From positions 1 through 59,359 of the forward strand of contig DATIFQ010000043.1 of assembly GCA_035455185.1 (NCBI GenBank): a stretch of 59,359 nucleotides of DNA, given 5' to 3'. Positions 41,644 to 50,982 of this stretch are shown piece by piece (the first letter of the stretch is position 1; each line of letters starts with the position of its first letter). The notes under the pieces were generated by a model. That model had not been told where the DNA came from. It saw nothing but the letters and a program-made list of their open reading frames with translations, and ran no database searches. The DNA is from JAEHDI01 sp035455185. Lineage in GTDB: Bacteria > Acidobacteriota > Terriglobia > Bryobacterales > Bryobacteraceae. Both the position numbers and the translations under genes were made by a program.

Positions 41644-44600
41644 ATGATCCTGGTCAGATTCATCCTCGTGTTCGCTTTTCTCGCCCCGGGCTTCTGCTTC
41701 GCTCAGGCCACCTACACCGCCCAGTTGCGAGGAACCATCACTGACAGCACGGCCGCTGTCATTCCCAGCGCCAAGGTAACCGTTACCGATGACGCCACCG
41801 GCGTATCCGAAACCATTTCGTCGGATGGACAGGGACGGTATCTATTTGCGTCCCTGAGGCCCGCCTCCTATACCGTGAAAGTTGAACTAACCGGCTTCAA
41901 GACTGTCGTGCGGCCGAATGTCGTCCTGCGTGTCAGCCAGCAGACGGACCTCGACTTCACGCTCGAGGTGGGCCAGACTACCGAGACAGTGGAAGTCACC
42001 GCCGAATCTCCGCTTCTGAACACCGTGACGGCGACCTTGGGAACGGAGGTCACCAATCGGTACATCATGAACATGCCGCTTCTGGACAGGGCGCTCACAA
42101 GCCTCACCTTCCTCGCGCCCGGAGTGACGGAAGTTCCCGGCGCCGGGGCCGATGATATTCGTGGCACCAACTTCGTGTCCAACGGCCAGCGGAACGGGAC
42201 GGCCGAAGTCCGTCTGGACGGAGCGCTGGCGACAGTGCCGGAAAGTGGGGAAGGTGGGAACACCATCGTCAACTACCAGCCGTCGGTCGAGATCATCCAG
42301 GAGTTCAAAGTTCAGAACAACAACTACTCCGCCGAATACGGAAACAACGGCGGCACGGTGGTCAACATCGTCACAAAGTCCGGGACCAACCAGTTTCACG
42401 GGAGTGGCTGGTGGTTCTTCCGGCGGCCGCGTTTTGACGCCAACGACTTCTTCTCCAACCGGGAAGGGCAGCCGAAGGGAGATTACGAGAAAGACGAATG
42501 GGGAGGCTCGATTGGCGGCCCCATCAAGAAGCAGAAGGCGTTCTTCTTCTTCGACTTCTTGAAGACCAGGGACAATTCGCCCTTCACGCTGACCACAACC
42601 GTGCCAACCGCGCTCCAGAAGGCGGGTGATTTCTCCCAGACCTTTAATGACGACGGCTCTCTCCAGACCATCTTCAATCCCCGCGACGTCCATGAAGATG
42701 AAAACGGGAACTGGATCCGCGCGCCGTTCCCGGAGAACAGGATCCCGACGGACTGGATCGACCCGGTCGCGCGAAAGATAGTCCAACTCTATCCCGAAGC
42801 GACAGGCTCGGGCGACGACGTGACGGGGCGCAACAACTACACCAAAAAGCTGGTGAGTTCGTACCCGGGTTATCAGCTCGACACGAAGATCGATTTCGTC
42901 CCGACCGCCAAGACCCGCATCGGTGGTCGCTACAGCCGCGGCCATTCTAGTGGCTCAACTCCTTCGGCGGACGGCCAGTTGCTCGACGAGGCAACCAGCA
43001 CCGGAAACAATCAAAATGCCGTGCTGGAGCACAATTGGACTCCCACGCCGACGATTCTGTGGACCAACCGGGTTGGGATCGATCGCAGCTTCTCCCACCA
43101 GATTGCAAGCGAGCGGGATCCGGCGAGCGTGGGCTTCCCGCCGGAACTCAACGGCTACTTCGGTCTGAAACGCTTTCCGGAGATCGGCCCAGAAGAGTAC
43201 GGCTACCTCGGGCAATCCTGCTGTGTCGACACTGTGAAGGGACAGACGCAGTGGATGTTTTCCTCCTCGTTGTCCAAAGTTATCGGCGGTCACAATCTCA
43301 AGTTCGGTGGGGAGCAGCGCCACTCGTTCACCAACTTCTGGCAGCCCGACTATCCCACCGGCCAGTTCGCCTTCGAGCGTTCCAATACGATGCAGGACGT
43401 GTTCAACCCCGACTACATGCAAGGCAACGGTCTTGCCTCACTGCTGGTCGGATGGGGTAACTACGCGCACGTCGGAACGCAGCCGCCTGTTGCGGATAAG
43501 TCCAAGGACACGGGGTTCTTCATCCAGGACGACTGGAGAGTCACCCAGCGCCTGACCCTTAACTTCGGTCTTCGGTACGAGTGGAGCAGCCCGTTCACGG
43601 AGCGGTTCAACCGTCTTGTCGTGGTGGACTACAATGGCGACACGGGTGTAGACGTGCCGGAGCTGGGGCGGCTGAAAGGCACCAGCTACCTGGCCGACTC
43701 CAAGAAGCGGACGGCGAACGTGGACAGGAACAACTTCGGTCCGCGGTTCGGGTTTGCCTTCCGCCTCAACGAGAATACCGTCGTACGTGGCGGGGCGGGT
43801 CTCTACTACGGATATAACGTGGCTACTAACTTCCAGTATGTCGGCACTCCCTGGTATAAGAACGTGCAAGTTTATTTCTCCAAGGATGGCGGCATTACGC
43901 AGTACGCAACGCTGTCCAATCCGTTTCCCGTCGGCTTTGTGGGCCCGCCGGGACCGAAGTACGGGAAGCTCGCGCAATGGGGATTCGACAACGGCTACAA
44001 CCTCAACGACGGGCTTCGGAACGCCGAGATCTACCAGTGGAACATCGGCATAGAACGCAAGTTGCCGTCCGACATGTTGATTGAGATCAACTACACGGCG
44101 AACCGGAGCACGCATCTTCCGTTCAACGGTTACGACGGCACGCGGAACAGGAATTTCATCAATCGGGAGAACCGCGAGCGGTACGGAAGCGACGGGCTGG
44201 CGGAACTGGTTGACAATCCGTTCTATGGCTTCTTCCAGGGACCCGACGCCATCTTCAACGAGCCCGACTCTCCCTACAACGATCCTCAGATTGAGCGCAT
44301 CTATCTCTTACGGCCATACCCGCAGTTCGCCGGCAGTTTCGGCGGGTATCCCCAGTTCATCGCCAACGCAAGGTATAACGCCTTGCAGATCAGGTTCGAG
44401 AAGCGATACTCGCACGGGTTGGCCTTCACGGGTAATTACACCTTCTCCAGAATGACCGACGATAATTCGCTCGGGTTCAATCCGTGGGTGGGTAACCTGC
44501 AAACCACCGGCGAGCTTCAGGATCTGACCGACCTCAGTACCGAGAAATCGAGAAGTGGCGTGGATACGCCACAGCGGCTGGCGTTCGCCGTTAGCTACGA

Positions 44601-45117
44601 CCTCCCGGTGGGGCGAGGCAAGTTGGTGGGCGGCAAGATGGGCAGGGGTCTCGACGCCGTGGTGGGAGGCTGGAAAACCAACGCCTTCGTCACCTTCCAA
44701 TCCGGCAACCCTGTGGGCGTGCACATGGCTGAGGGTCGATTGGCGGACGGCAATCAGCGCCCCAATGTCTCGGGAAGCGTCTCCGGTGCCGGCGTCCAGG
44801 CGGTAGTGGACGGTGCGGGGAACTTCTTCAACGTCGACGCCTTTTCGGACCCGGGCGACCAGGTCCCAGGCAATGCGCCGCGTTACTTCTCTGACCTGCG
44901 GACCCACGGGATCAAGAACATCGACTTCTCCCTCTTCAAGGAGTTCTACTTCCGGGAGGACGTCTACCTCCAATTGAGGGCCGAGTTCTTCAACTTCCTG
45001 AATACGCCGAGGTTTGGGTTACCTGACACTTCATACGGGAGCAGCGATTTCGGTCTGATCACGTACCAGGCAAACCGCGCGCGGAACGGCCAGATTGCGA
45101 TACGCTTCGTGTGGTAG
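41644..45117 (+). CDS. Oar-like TonB-dependent outer-membrane receptor
   Basis: AGGAGG lies nine bases upstream of ATG 41644. The 1157-residue protein has a signal peptide (ILVRFILVFAFLAPGFCFAQ), a CarbopepD_reg domain at about 24-110 (GTITDSTAAVIPSAKVTVTD), a plug-like region with VSNGQRNGTAEVRLDGA and EYGNNGGTVVNIVTKSG, and a large barrel ending in GQIAIRFVW. Length and motifs match the Oar-like/TonB-dependent receptors hugely expanded in Solibacter relatives. Ligands are unknown; uptake or protein secretion has been proposed for the group. Its upstream region has a consensus promoter with tandem dyad repeats. The following TPR gene overlaps its 3' end by 23 nt. Confidence 0.93.
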   Translation: MILVRFILVFAFLAPGFCFAQATYTAQLRGTITDSTAAVIPSAKVTVTDDATGVSETISSDGQGRYLFASLRPASYTVKVELTGFKTVVRPNVVLRVSQQTDLDFTLEVGQTTETVEVTAESPLLNTVTATLGTEVTNRYIMNMPLLDRALTSLTFLAPGVTEVPGAGADDIRGTNFVSNGQRNGTAEVRLDGALATVPESGEGGNTIVNYQPSVEIIQEFKVQNNNYSAEYGNNGGTVVNIVTKSGTNQFHGSGWWFFRRPRFDANDFFSNREGQPKGDYEKDEWGGSIGGPIKKQKAFFFFDFLKTRDNSPFTLTTTVPTALQKAGDFSQTFNDDGSLQTIFNPRDVHEDENGNWIRAPFPENRIPTDWIDPVARKIVQLYPEATGSGDDVTGRNNYTKKLVSSYPGYQLDTKIDFVPTAKTRIGGRYSRGHSSGSTPSADGQLLDEATSTGNNQNAVLEHNWTPTPTILWTNRVGIDRSFSHQIASERDPASVGFPPELNGYFGLKRFPEIGPEEYGYLGQSCCVDTVKGQTQWMFSSSLSKVIGGHNLKFGGEQRHSFTNFWQPDYPTGQFAFERSNTMQDVFNPDYMQGNGLASLLVGWGNYAHVGTQPPVADKSKDTGFFIQDDWRVTQRLTLNFGLRYEWSSPFTERFNRLVVVDYNGDTGVDVPELGRLKGTSYLADSKKRTANVDRNNFGPRFGFAFRLNENTVVRGGAGLYYGYNVATNFQYVGTPWYKNVQVYFSKDGGITQYATLSNPFPVGFVGPPGPKYGKLAQWGFDNGYNLNDGLRNAEIYQWNIGIERKLPSDMLIEINYTANRSTHLPFNGYDGTRNRNFINRENRERYGSDGLAELVDNPFYGFFQGPDAIFNEPDSPYNDPQIERIYLLRPYPQFAGSFGGYPQFIANARYNALQIRFEKRYSHGLAFTGNYTFSRMTDDNSLGFNPWVGNLQTTGELQDLTDLSTEKSRSGVDTPQRLAFAVSYDLPVGRGKLVGGKMGRGLDAVVGGWKTNAFVTFQSGNPVGVHMAEGRLADGNQRPNVSGSVSGAGVQAVVDGAGNFFNVDAFSDPGDQVPGNAPRYFSDLRTHGIKNIDFSLFKEFYFREDVYLQLRAEFFNFLNTPRFGLPDTSYGSSDFGLITYQANRARNGQIAIRFVW

Positions 45118-46693
45118 AAGACAGGGCGCCGGCCGCGCCGCGGTCCTCGCGTTCTGCGCGCTGTCGTGCGCTCTGCACACCCTTCTGGCCGCACCGCAGA
45201 AACCGACGGCTGAAGATCACACAGCGAAGGGTTTGGCAGATGCCCGAAACGGCGATCTGAAGAGCGCCGAATCCGAGCTTCGAAAGGCCTTGGCGCTGTC
45301 TCCGGATGATGCCTTTTGCCTGGGAACCCTGGGCGCCATCCTGGGGATGCAAAACAAGCTGGAAGAGTCGAGTCAGTTCTTACAAAAAGCACTGAAGGTC
45401 AACCCGGAGGACTGGACAACACGGCGCAATCTCGCTTCGAACCAGTTTCAGCTCGGCAGGCTAGCCGAGGCCAGGGAGAATCTCGACATCGTCCTGAAGA
45501 AGAATCCCGAAGACAAGACGGCCGTTTTGCTCCTTGGGATGGTGGCCGAGGAAATGGGGGACTACGCCACCGCAGTGGGGCGCTTGACCTCAGTGCCCGA
45601 GCTGACCGCGTGGAACCCGAAGTCAATTGCCGCGCTGGCACGTTCGTATTACCGGACCGGAGCGCACGAGCAGGCCCGAGCTACTTTGCGGCAAATGATC
45701 GATTCCGAAGGAGTGCTCCTGGGAGCCCGGATCGCAGCCGGAGCTGACGATTTCCAGCAGGCGGAGAGCATGCTTGCCTCCCTGCCGCCTTCCTTCCAAC
45801 ACGGAAACGACACGCGTTACGAGTTGGCGCTGGTTCGATATCGCGCCGGTAAATACGCGGAAAGCGAGAAGACGCTGAGGGGTTTGTTGGATAGCGGCGT
45901 GCAGAACAGCGACGTTTTCAACCTGCTTGCCTGGTGTCATTACAAACAGGACCGGATGAAGGAAGCCGTGGCGGCGATGGACCTGGCGATCGACCGCGAT
46001 CCAGCGGGCGAATCCAACTATTACGACCTTGGCCTGATGCTGCTTAGTCGTGACCGCGCCCCCGTCGCTCTGGAGGCAGCCAGGAAGGCCGTTGAGGTTG
46101 CTTCGGGTTCCTACCGTGCTCACCTGCTGAAGGGCCTCGTGGAGGCCAAACTGAACCGCCTGGACGACGCCGCCATTTCCTATGCGCGCGCAAGCGAGTT
46201 GAAACCGGATGCGCCGGAGGCGGTCGTGGCGCTGGGCGTCGTACTTTCCGCCGCTCGAAGGTATCCCGAAGCGGAGAAGACCTTCCGCAGCGGGCTGGAG
46301 AAATTTCCTCGCTGTGCCGCGTTGTACCAGGAGTATGGAAAGTCGCTCCTGGAGCAAAGCGACTTCGCGGACGCCGTCGGGCAGGCCCGCGCTGTCCGCC
46401 TGCTCGAGACGGCACTGTCTCTGGACCCCGCTCTTTCCGAGCCGCATTTCCAGCTTGGCAAACTGGCGCTGGACCACGATCGGCCGCGGGAGGCTGCCTC
46501 ACACCTCGAGATCGCAGCCAAGCTGAACCCGGCAAGCAGCCGGATTCACTTCGTGCTTTCGCGTGCCTATACTGAGTTGCAGCGTCCGGACAACGCGGCG
46601 CGCGAAATGGAGCTGTTCGAGCAGGCGAAAGCACGCGAGGAGGGCTCGGCGCCGACGGCCTCGCGCGGGGAAACGCCTCCGCTGCCGCAATAG
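45095..46693 (+). CDS. secreted TPR-repeat protein, 532 aa
   Basis: TTG 45095 is the only credible start; it lies inside the 3' end of the receptor gene and implies translational coupling. A short basic stretch and a hydrophobic segment (AAVLAFCALSCALHTLLAAPQ, about residues 15-34) form a signal peptide. The rest is about 12 tetratricopeptide repeats, such as DLKSAESELRKALALSPDDA, RLAEARENLDIVLKKNPED and RPREAASHLEIAAKLNPAS. The protein probably scaffolds other envelope proteins, and overlap with the receptor suggests the two work together. A 24-bp hairpin repeat lies 17 bp past the stop. Confidence 0.85.
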   Translation: MRYASCGRRQGAGRAAVLAFCALSCALHTLLAAPQKPTAEDHTAKGLADARNGDLKSAESELRKALALSPDDAFCLGTLGAILGMQNKLEESSQFLQKALKVNPEDWTTRRNLASNQFQLGRLAEARENLDIVLKKNPEDKTAVLLLGMVAEEMGDYATAVGRLTSVPELTAWNPKSIAALARSYYRTGAHEQARATLRQMIDSEGVLLGARIAAGADDFQQAESMLASLPPSFQHGNDTRYELALVRYRAGKYAESEKTLRGLLDSGVQNSDVFNLLAWCHYKQDRMKEAVAAMDLAIDRDPAGESNYYDLGLMLLSRDRAPVALEAARKAVEVASGSYRAHLLKGLVEAKLNRLDDAAISYARASELKPDAPEAVVALGVVLSAARRYPEAEKTFRSGLEKFPRCAALYQEYGKSLLEQSDFADAVGQARAVRLLETALSLDPALSEPHFQLGKLALDHDRPREAASHLEIAAKLNPASSRIHFVLSRAYTELQRPDNAAREMELFEQAKAREEGSAPTASRGETPPLPQ

Positions 46694-46709
46694 CGCAGAT
46701 GATCTTCTG

Positions 46710-46733
46710 AAGTGGCGCAGGTCTCCCGACCTG
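46710..46733 (+). repeat. 24-bp hairpin repeat, copy 2
   Basis: Exact copy of 41416-41439. Here the stem extends to CGCAGGTC/GACCTGCG (8 bp). It lies 17 bp after the TPR gene stop and 38 bp before the next start. Confidence 0.75.
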
Positions 46734-46771
46734 CGATGCACTGAGAATCGGCGACGAAAGGAACTTCCGAA

Positions 46772-48742
46772 ATGAAGACGAACACTTGGACCTTGGCGGC
46801 ACTCATTCTTTCGGCATCGTGGTGCTTCGGAGCGGAACAGAACTGGACTCATTTCGTACGGATCGGAGGCCACGGCCTTGCGCTTGGCCGCGCCGGCGCC
46901 ATTGTCCGGAGCGCCGTCGGGACCAACGTGTACGGTATCGAAGTGGACAACGACATCACCGGCCGTTACGAGAGCCTTCTGGACCCGGCCGCGAAGCTGC
47001 GTGCGATTCGCGAGCTTGCCGACGCCGCGCACGCCGCCGGCCAGAAAGCGTTCGTCTACATCGCGGGAACTGAGTGCATTACCGCCAACGCCGACAAGGC
47101 TCCTCGGTCGATGTTCAAAGATCATCCCGATTGGGTGCAGCGAAAGATCACCGGCGAGCCGGCGGTGTTCACCGGCGGTGCGGCCTTCTGGATCAGGAAG
47201 GGCGACGAGGACGTCTGGATCAGCCCATACGCGTCCGAATGGCGCAAGACGTACATGGAGCGCGTGCGGCAGATTGCCGCAACCGGAATTGATGGGGTGT
47301 ACGTAGACATCCCGTACTGGATGACACACTTCGACGGGTGGGAGGATTCCTGGGCGAGTTTTGACGACCATACAGTGGCCGCCTTCAAAGCGAAAACCGG
47401 CCTCGATGCAAAGAAGGACATCAAGGTGGGCGACTTCGCCGACCCTGGCTTCCGTAAGTGGGTCGACTTCCGCATCACCACGCTGACGGAGTTCATGCGG
47501 GAAATCGACGAGAACGTGAAGAAAGTGAATCCACAGTGTATGACCATCCCCGAGATCTACCCGGGGATCGAAGCGGAGGCCGTCAGGGTCGGTTCAGACG
47601 TCTATGAGATGTACCGCGTCACCGACGCGATCGCGCACGAGTACGAGTTTGACGGCGGCGCGGCGATAGGTGCTTCCAAGACGCCGCTCGACTGGCTCCA
47701 CTACATGACCGGCATGTACACCTTCCGCGCGTTCGCCGAAGGAAAGGCCTCCTGGATGCTGAGTTACTCCTGGGATGGAGAGAAGAGCGTCGATCCGAAG
47801 GAGGCGATGAAAAACCTCTTCGCCGCGCAGTTGACGGCCGGAACGAACAGTTGGGACGCGGCTACGCACGTAATGTCCGGCTCGAATGACATGGCCACGC
47901 GGAAGGCGATCTTCGGATGGATCGCCGCCCACGAAAAGATCTTCTATCGCCCTCGAATCCCCTTGAGGCCGATCGGCGTCTATTTCTCGCCGGCGACGCG
48001 TAACTACTTTGCTCGCGAATGGATGGAATCCTACCTGGGGACGATGGCGATGTTGCTGCAATCGCACCGCGAGTTCGAAATCGTGACGCCGCGAACCCTG
48101 CCGGCTTTCCGCGGCGAAGTGCTCGTGCTGCCGGATGCGCGGTGCCTGAGCGAGAAGGAGATGCAGCGTCTCGAAAAGTTCGCCGGGCAGGGCAAGGCTC
48201 TGATTCTCACCGGCGAGACGGGCAAGCTGGACGAGCGCGCGGAAGCGCGTCCGGGTAACGCGGTGACGCGACTGGTCCGTTCGGCCGGGAACGCCGCTGC
48301 TCCGCGTGTTGTAGCGATGCCGAAATGTCCCGGCCGGGCGTACTGGGCATTGCTAGGGAAACAATATGATCGTGCGGCGGCCTCCGGGGATCCGCTGCCG
48401 GACACAACGCAAGCCACGATCCTTCGCGACACTCTTCAGGAGTTCAAATACCAACCGGCGGTGGAGATCGCTGCCTCGCCCTTTGTCACGGCGCAGATCG
48501 CCAAGGTGGATGGCAAGGTCCACGTGTTCCTGGCTAATTTCAAGGGACTGAAGAGTAAGGAGAATGCCGTGCAGATACCGGAAAAAGGCGTGCGTATCTC
48601 GTTCCCGGCGGATGCCGGACAACGCGTACATTTCTTGCCCTATCTTGATGAGGCGAGCGAGATCCGATCGGAACGGAAGGACGGCAGGCTGAGTTGTATC
48701 CTTCCCGACATCCACAAAGCCGCCGTCGTCTGGGTGGACTGA
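46772..48742 (+). CDS. secreted TIM-barrel glycoside hydrolase-like protein
   Basis: The 656-residue protein has a signal peptide (TWTLAALILSASWCFGAEQ) with GGAAC upstream. Residues about 30-400 read as a TIM barrel of the amylase/GHL type: FVYIAGTECIT, DVWISPYASEWRKTYMERV, GIDGVYVDIPYWMTHFDGW, and MTIPEIYPGIEAEAV. The Asp of VYVDIP and the Glu of IPEIYPG are at strand ends and are the best candidate catalytic acids. A Rossmann-like domain resembling the beta-galactosidase trimerisation domain follows (about 420-530: VLVLPDARCLSEKEMQRL), then a C-terminal beta domain. The exact GH family is not assigned and the substrate is unknown. It may belong with the upstream receptor. Confidence 0.7.
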   Translation: MKTNTWTLAALILSASWCFGAEQNWTHFVRIGGHGLALGRAGAIVRSAVGTNVYGIEVDNDITGRYESLLDPAAKLRAIRELADAAHAAGQKAFVYIAGTECITANADKAPRSMFKDHPDWVQRKITGEPAVFTGGAAFWIRKGDEDVWISPYASEWRKTYMERVRQIAATGIDGVYVDIPYWMTHFDGWEDSWASFDDHTVAAFKAKTGLDAKKDIKVGDFADPGFRKWVDFRITTLTEFMREIDENVKKVNPQCMTIPEIYPGIEAEAVRVGSDVYEMYRVTDAIAHEYEFDGGAAIGASKTPLDWLHYMTGMYTFRAFAEGKASWMLSYSWDGEKSVDPKEAMKNLFAAQLTAGTNSWDAATHVMSGSNDMATRKAIFGWIAAHEKIFYRPRIPLRPIGVYFSPATRNYFAREWMESYLGTMAMLLQSHREFEIVTPRTLPAFRGEVLVLPDARCLSEKEMQRLEKFAGQGKALILTGETGKLDERAEARPGNAVTRLVRSAGNAAAPRVVAMPKCPGRAYWALLGKQYDRAAASGDPLPDTTQATILRDTLQEFKYQPAVEIAASPFVTAQIAKVDGKVHVFLANFKGLKSKENAVQIPEKGVRISFPADAGQRVHFLPYLDEASEIRSERKDGRLSCILPDIHKAAVVWVD

Positions 48743-49005
48743 GATATCGTTACTGAGCCTCAACCGCAGGGAGGGGTCTTTCTTTCCTCCTGCGCGTTCT
48801 CCGTGTCTTCTGTGGTGAATCGCTTTTAGACATTTACGGAAGCCGTGACCGTGAGCGGTAGTTCAGGTTTTCATGATGGACCATTGTCTACCGACTGGGA
48901 CAAGCCTTACTGTGTCCTGAGTGCAGTTTGCGAACAGACAGAGCTGCCTGTCTCGTCTCCTCATAAACTGGGCAGTCTTGGCTCACGGGCCGAGGGGGCG
49001 GCAGC

Positions 49006-49074
49006 GAGAAAACCCGGGACTGACTCCAATTTCGCTGCCTTTTGCGAAATTGGTGTCTGTACCGAGGTTTTCTC
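49006..49074. repeat. nested-palindrome repeat, copy 2
   Basis: Outer arms GAGAAAACC (49006-49014) and GGTTTTCTC (49066-49074) are exact complements. The inner stem CCAATTTCGC (49026-49035) and GCGAAATTGG (49044-49053) is a perfect 10-bp pairing with an 8-nt loop. GGGACTGAC and GTCTGTACC between the stems match the other copies. Confidence 0.8.
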
Positions 49075-49093
49075 ACTCTCTACCTTTCGTGGA

Positions 49094-49131
49094 GTGGGCC
49101 GTTAGGCCCGCCACCCCGGCAGTCCTGCCGG
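49094..49131. repeat. two adjacent hairpins
   Basis: An imperfect stem around GGGCC-GTTA-GGCCC (about 49094-49114) is followed by CCGGCAG (49116-49122) and CTGCCGG (49125-49131), a perfect 7-bp stem. Role unknown. Confidence 0.45.
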
Positions 49132-49149
49132 TGGTCGGCTTCACAGGTG

Positions 49150-49180
49150 GCACAGGCTTCAGCCAGGCTTCAGCCTGTGC
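49150..49180. repeat. hairpin with internal tandem repeat
   Basis: GCACAGGCT (49150-49158) pairs with AGCCTGTGC (49172-49180). Inside, CAGGCTTCAGC is repeated in tandem at 49153-49163 and 49164-49174. Confidence 0.55.
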
Positions 49181-49367
49181 GCATGCAGTTTCCGAGCGGC
49201 GCCCGGGGCAAGTTCCTCGAAGCGCCAGGGTGCACGCATGATGCCCGCAAGTGGAGAACTTCCGATAAACCGGCTGCTGCCGGTGGAGAACCTTGACCAG
49301 CCGGAACGGGTTGGAGGATTGACCGCGACTGGCAGGTAAGTACAATCGGTGGTGGCCAGGAAACCCG

Positions 49368-50930
49368 ATGAAGAAAGAAGACGACCGCCTCGGCAGGACT
49401 ACCCAAAGTAGCCCCGAACAGCCGCTCTCCGCCACCGTGCCACACACGCCGGCCAACGATCCTTTCATGTCTCGCCGCGACGTTCTCGCTGCGTCGATAG
49501 CGCTGGGCTCGCCGCTCCTCTTGAATCACTGTGGCGTCGGACGGGAGAAGGTGTACGACACGGTCATCCGGAACGGGCGGGTGATGGATCCGGAATCCGG
49601 TGTGGACGCGGTGACCGGCGTCGGCATCTCAGATGGCAAGGTGTTGGCCGTGTCGAAGACGGCACTCGAGGGGCGCACGACCCTTGACGCAACGGGACTG
49701 GTGGTGGCGCCCGGCTTCATCGACGTCCACCAGCACGGGCAGGACCTGGAGAATTACCGTCTCAAAGTGATGGACGGCGTGACCACAGCCCTGGAACTGG
49801 AACTGGGCACCCACGACGTCGACCGCTGGTACGCCGAACGGGAAGGGAAGGCGCCGATCCACTTCGGCGTGAGCGCCGGGCACCCCGCGGCGCGAATGGA
49901 GGTGTTGGGCGAGCCTCTCAAATTCCTGCCGGCCGGCGACGGCGCTCACCGCGCCGCGACGGACGCGGAAATCGCGCAAATTCGCGGCCGAATTGAGCAC
50001 GGGTTGCGGCGAGGGGCGCTCGCGGTGGGCATGGGGATCCAGTACACTCCGGCAGCATCGCGATGGGAGATTCTGGAGATGTTCCGCGCCGCTGCACGGT
50101 ACGGAGCACTGTGTCACGTTCATCTGCGGAACATGGGGGAGCGCGAACCGGGAAGCAGCGTCGAGGGCCTCGAAGAAGCGCTGGCAGCCGCAACCATCAC
50201 TGGTGCGCCGCTGCACGTGGTTCACATTACGAGCAGCGGTCTAAGGGCTGCGGACAAGCTGCTCGCGATGATCGGCGAGGCGCGCAAGCGGGGAATGAAC
50301 GTGACGACGGAGTGTTATCCGTACAGCGCGGCGATGACGGCGCTCGAGTCGGCGCTCTTCGACGAGGGCTGGCAGCAGCGGCTGGGGATCGGGTACGGAG
50401 AAGTGGAGTGGGCGGCGACGGGCGAGCGGCTGACGGCCGCGACCTTCGCGGCGTACCGGAAGAGGGGCGGCCTCGCGATCATCCACATGATCCCCGAAAA
50501 TGTGGTGGCGCTGGCAGTAGCAAGTCCGCTGACAATGATCGCAAGCGACGGCTTGATTCAAGGCGGCAAGGGCCACCCGCGCGTTTCAGGAACGTTTTCG
50601 AGGGTGCTGGGCCGGTACGTGCGCGAATCTCGGTCCCTGAGCCTGATGGGTGCGCTGCGGAAGATGACGCTCGATCCGGCGCGCTCCTTGGAGCGGCGCG
50701 TGCCTTCGATGAGAGACAAGGGACGGATTCGTGTGGGGGCCGGCGCCGATCTCACCGTTTTCGACCCGGCGCAAGTCCTCGACCAGGCGACGTACGCCGA
50801 GCCGGCGAAACCATCGGCAGGGATTAGGCACGTTCTCGTTAGCGGACAGGCCGTGGTGAAGGACGGCAAACTCGTGGATGGGATGCTGCCGGGCCGCGCC
50901 GTTCGCGCGCCGGTAGACCAGGCCTCGTAG
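49368..50930 (+). CDS. D-aminoacylase-like amidohydrolase, Tat lipoprotein
   Basis: ATG 49368 has AGGAA six bases upstream; ATG 49467 (MSRRDVLAAS) is an alternative. The 520-residue protein carries SRRDVLAASIALGSPLLLNHC, a twin-arginine leader ending in a lipobox-like Cys55. The body is an amidohydrolase of the N-acyl-D-amino-acid deacylase group: VVAPGFIDVHQHGQD (HxH metal site), ALELELGTH, LCHVHLRNMGE, LHVVHITSSG, MIASDGLIQGG (metal Asp) and GADLTVFDPAQV. Such enzymes hydrolyse N-acyl-D-amino acids or D-peptides using zinc. Location in the periplasm or on the outer membrane suggests action on peptidoglycan-derived or environmental D-amino compounds, which is inference. Confidence 0.83.
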   Translation: MKKEDDRLGRTTQSSPEQPLSATVPHTPANDPFMSRRDVLAASIALGSPLLLNHCGVGREKVYDTVIRNGRVMDPESGVDAVTGVGISDGKVLAVSKTALEGRTTLDATGLVVAPGFIDVHQHGQDLENYRLKVMDGVTTALELELGTHDVDRWYAEREGKAPIHFGVSAGHPAARMEVLGEPLKFLPAGDGAHRAATDAEIAQIRGRIEHGLRRGALAVGMGIQYTPAASRWEILEMFRAAARYGALCHVHLRNMGEREPGSSVEGLEEALAAATITGAPLHVVHITSSGLRAADKLLAMIGEARKRGMNVTTECYPYSAAMTALESALFDEGWQQRLGIGYGEVEWAATGERLTAATFAAYRKRGGLAIIHMIPENVVALAVASPLTMIASDGLIQGGKGHPRVSGTFSRVLGRYVRESRSLSLMGALRKMTLDPARSLERRVPSMRDKGRIRVGAGADLTVFDPAQVLDQATYAEPAKPSAGIRHVLVSGQAVVKDGKLVDGMLPGRAVRAPVDQAS

Positions 50931-50982
50931 CGCTCGACGGCCAGAGTGCTGTTACCCTGGAGTCAGAGCGCAAAGGAGCGCT

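Larger units (their letters stand above)
48743..49367. other. 625-bp intergenic region rich in hairpins
   Basis: No credible gene was found. The region carries an imperfect hairpin just after the preceding stop (CGCAGGGAGG...CCTCCTGCG, about 48765-48794), a sequence TTCTCCGTGTCTTCTGTGGTGAA of a kind dispersed in many bacterial genomes, nested-palindrome repeat copy 2 (49006-49074), and three more hairpins at 49094-49114, 49116-49131 and 49150-49180. Confidence 0.6.

Noticed and set aside
41887..42945. 352-codon minus-strand frame under the Oar-like receptor
   Set aside because: It lies wholly antisense to a clear 1157-residue receptor and shows no domain or initiation site.
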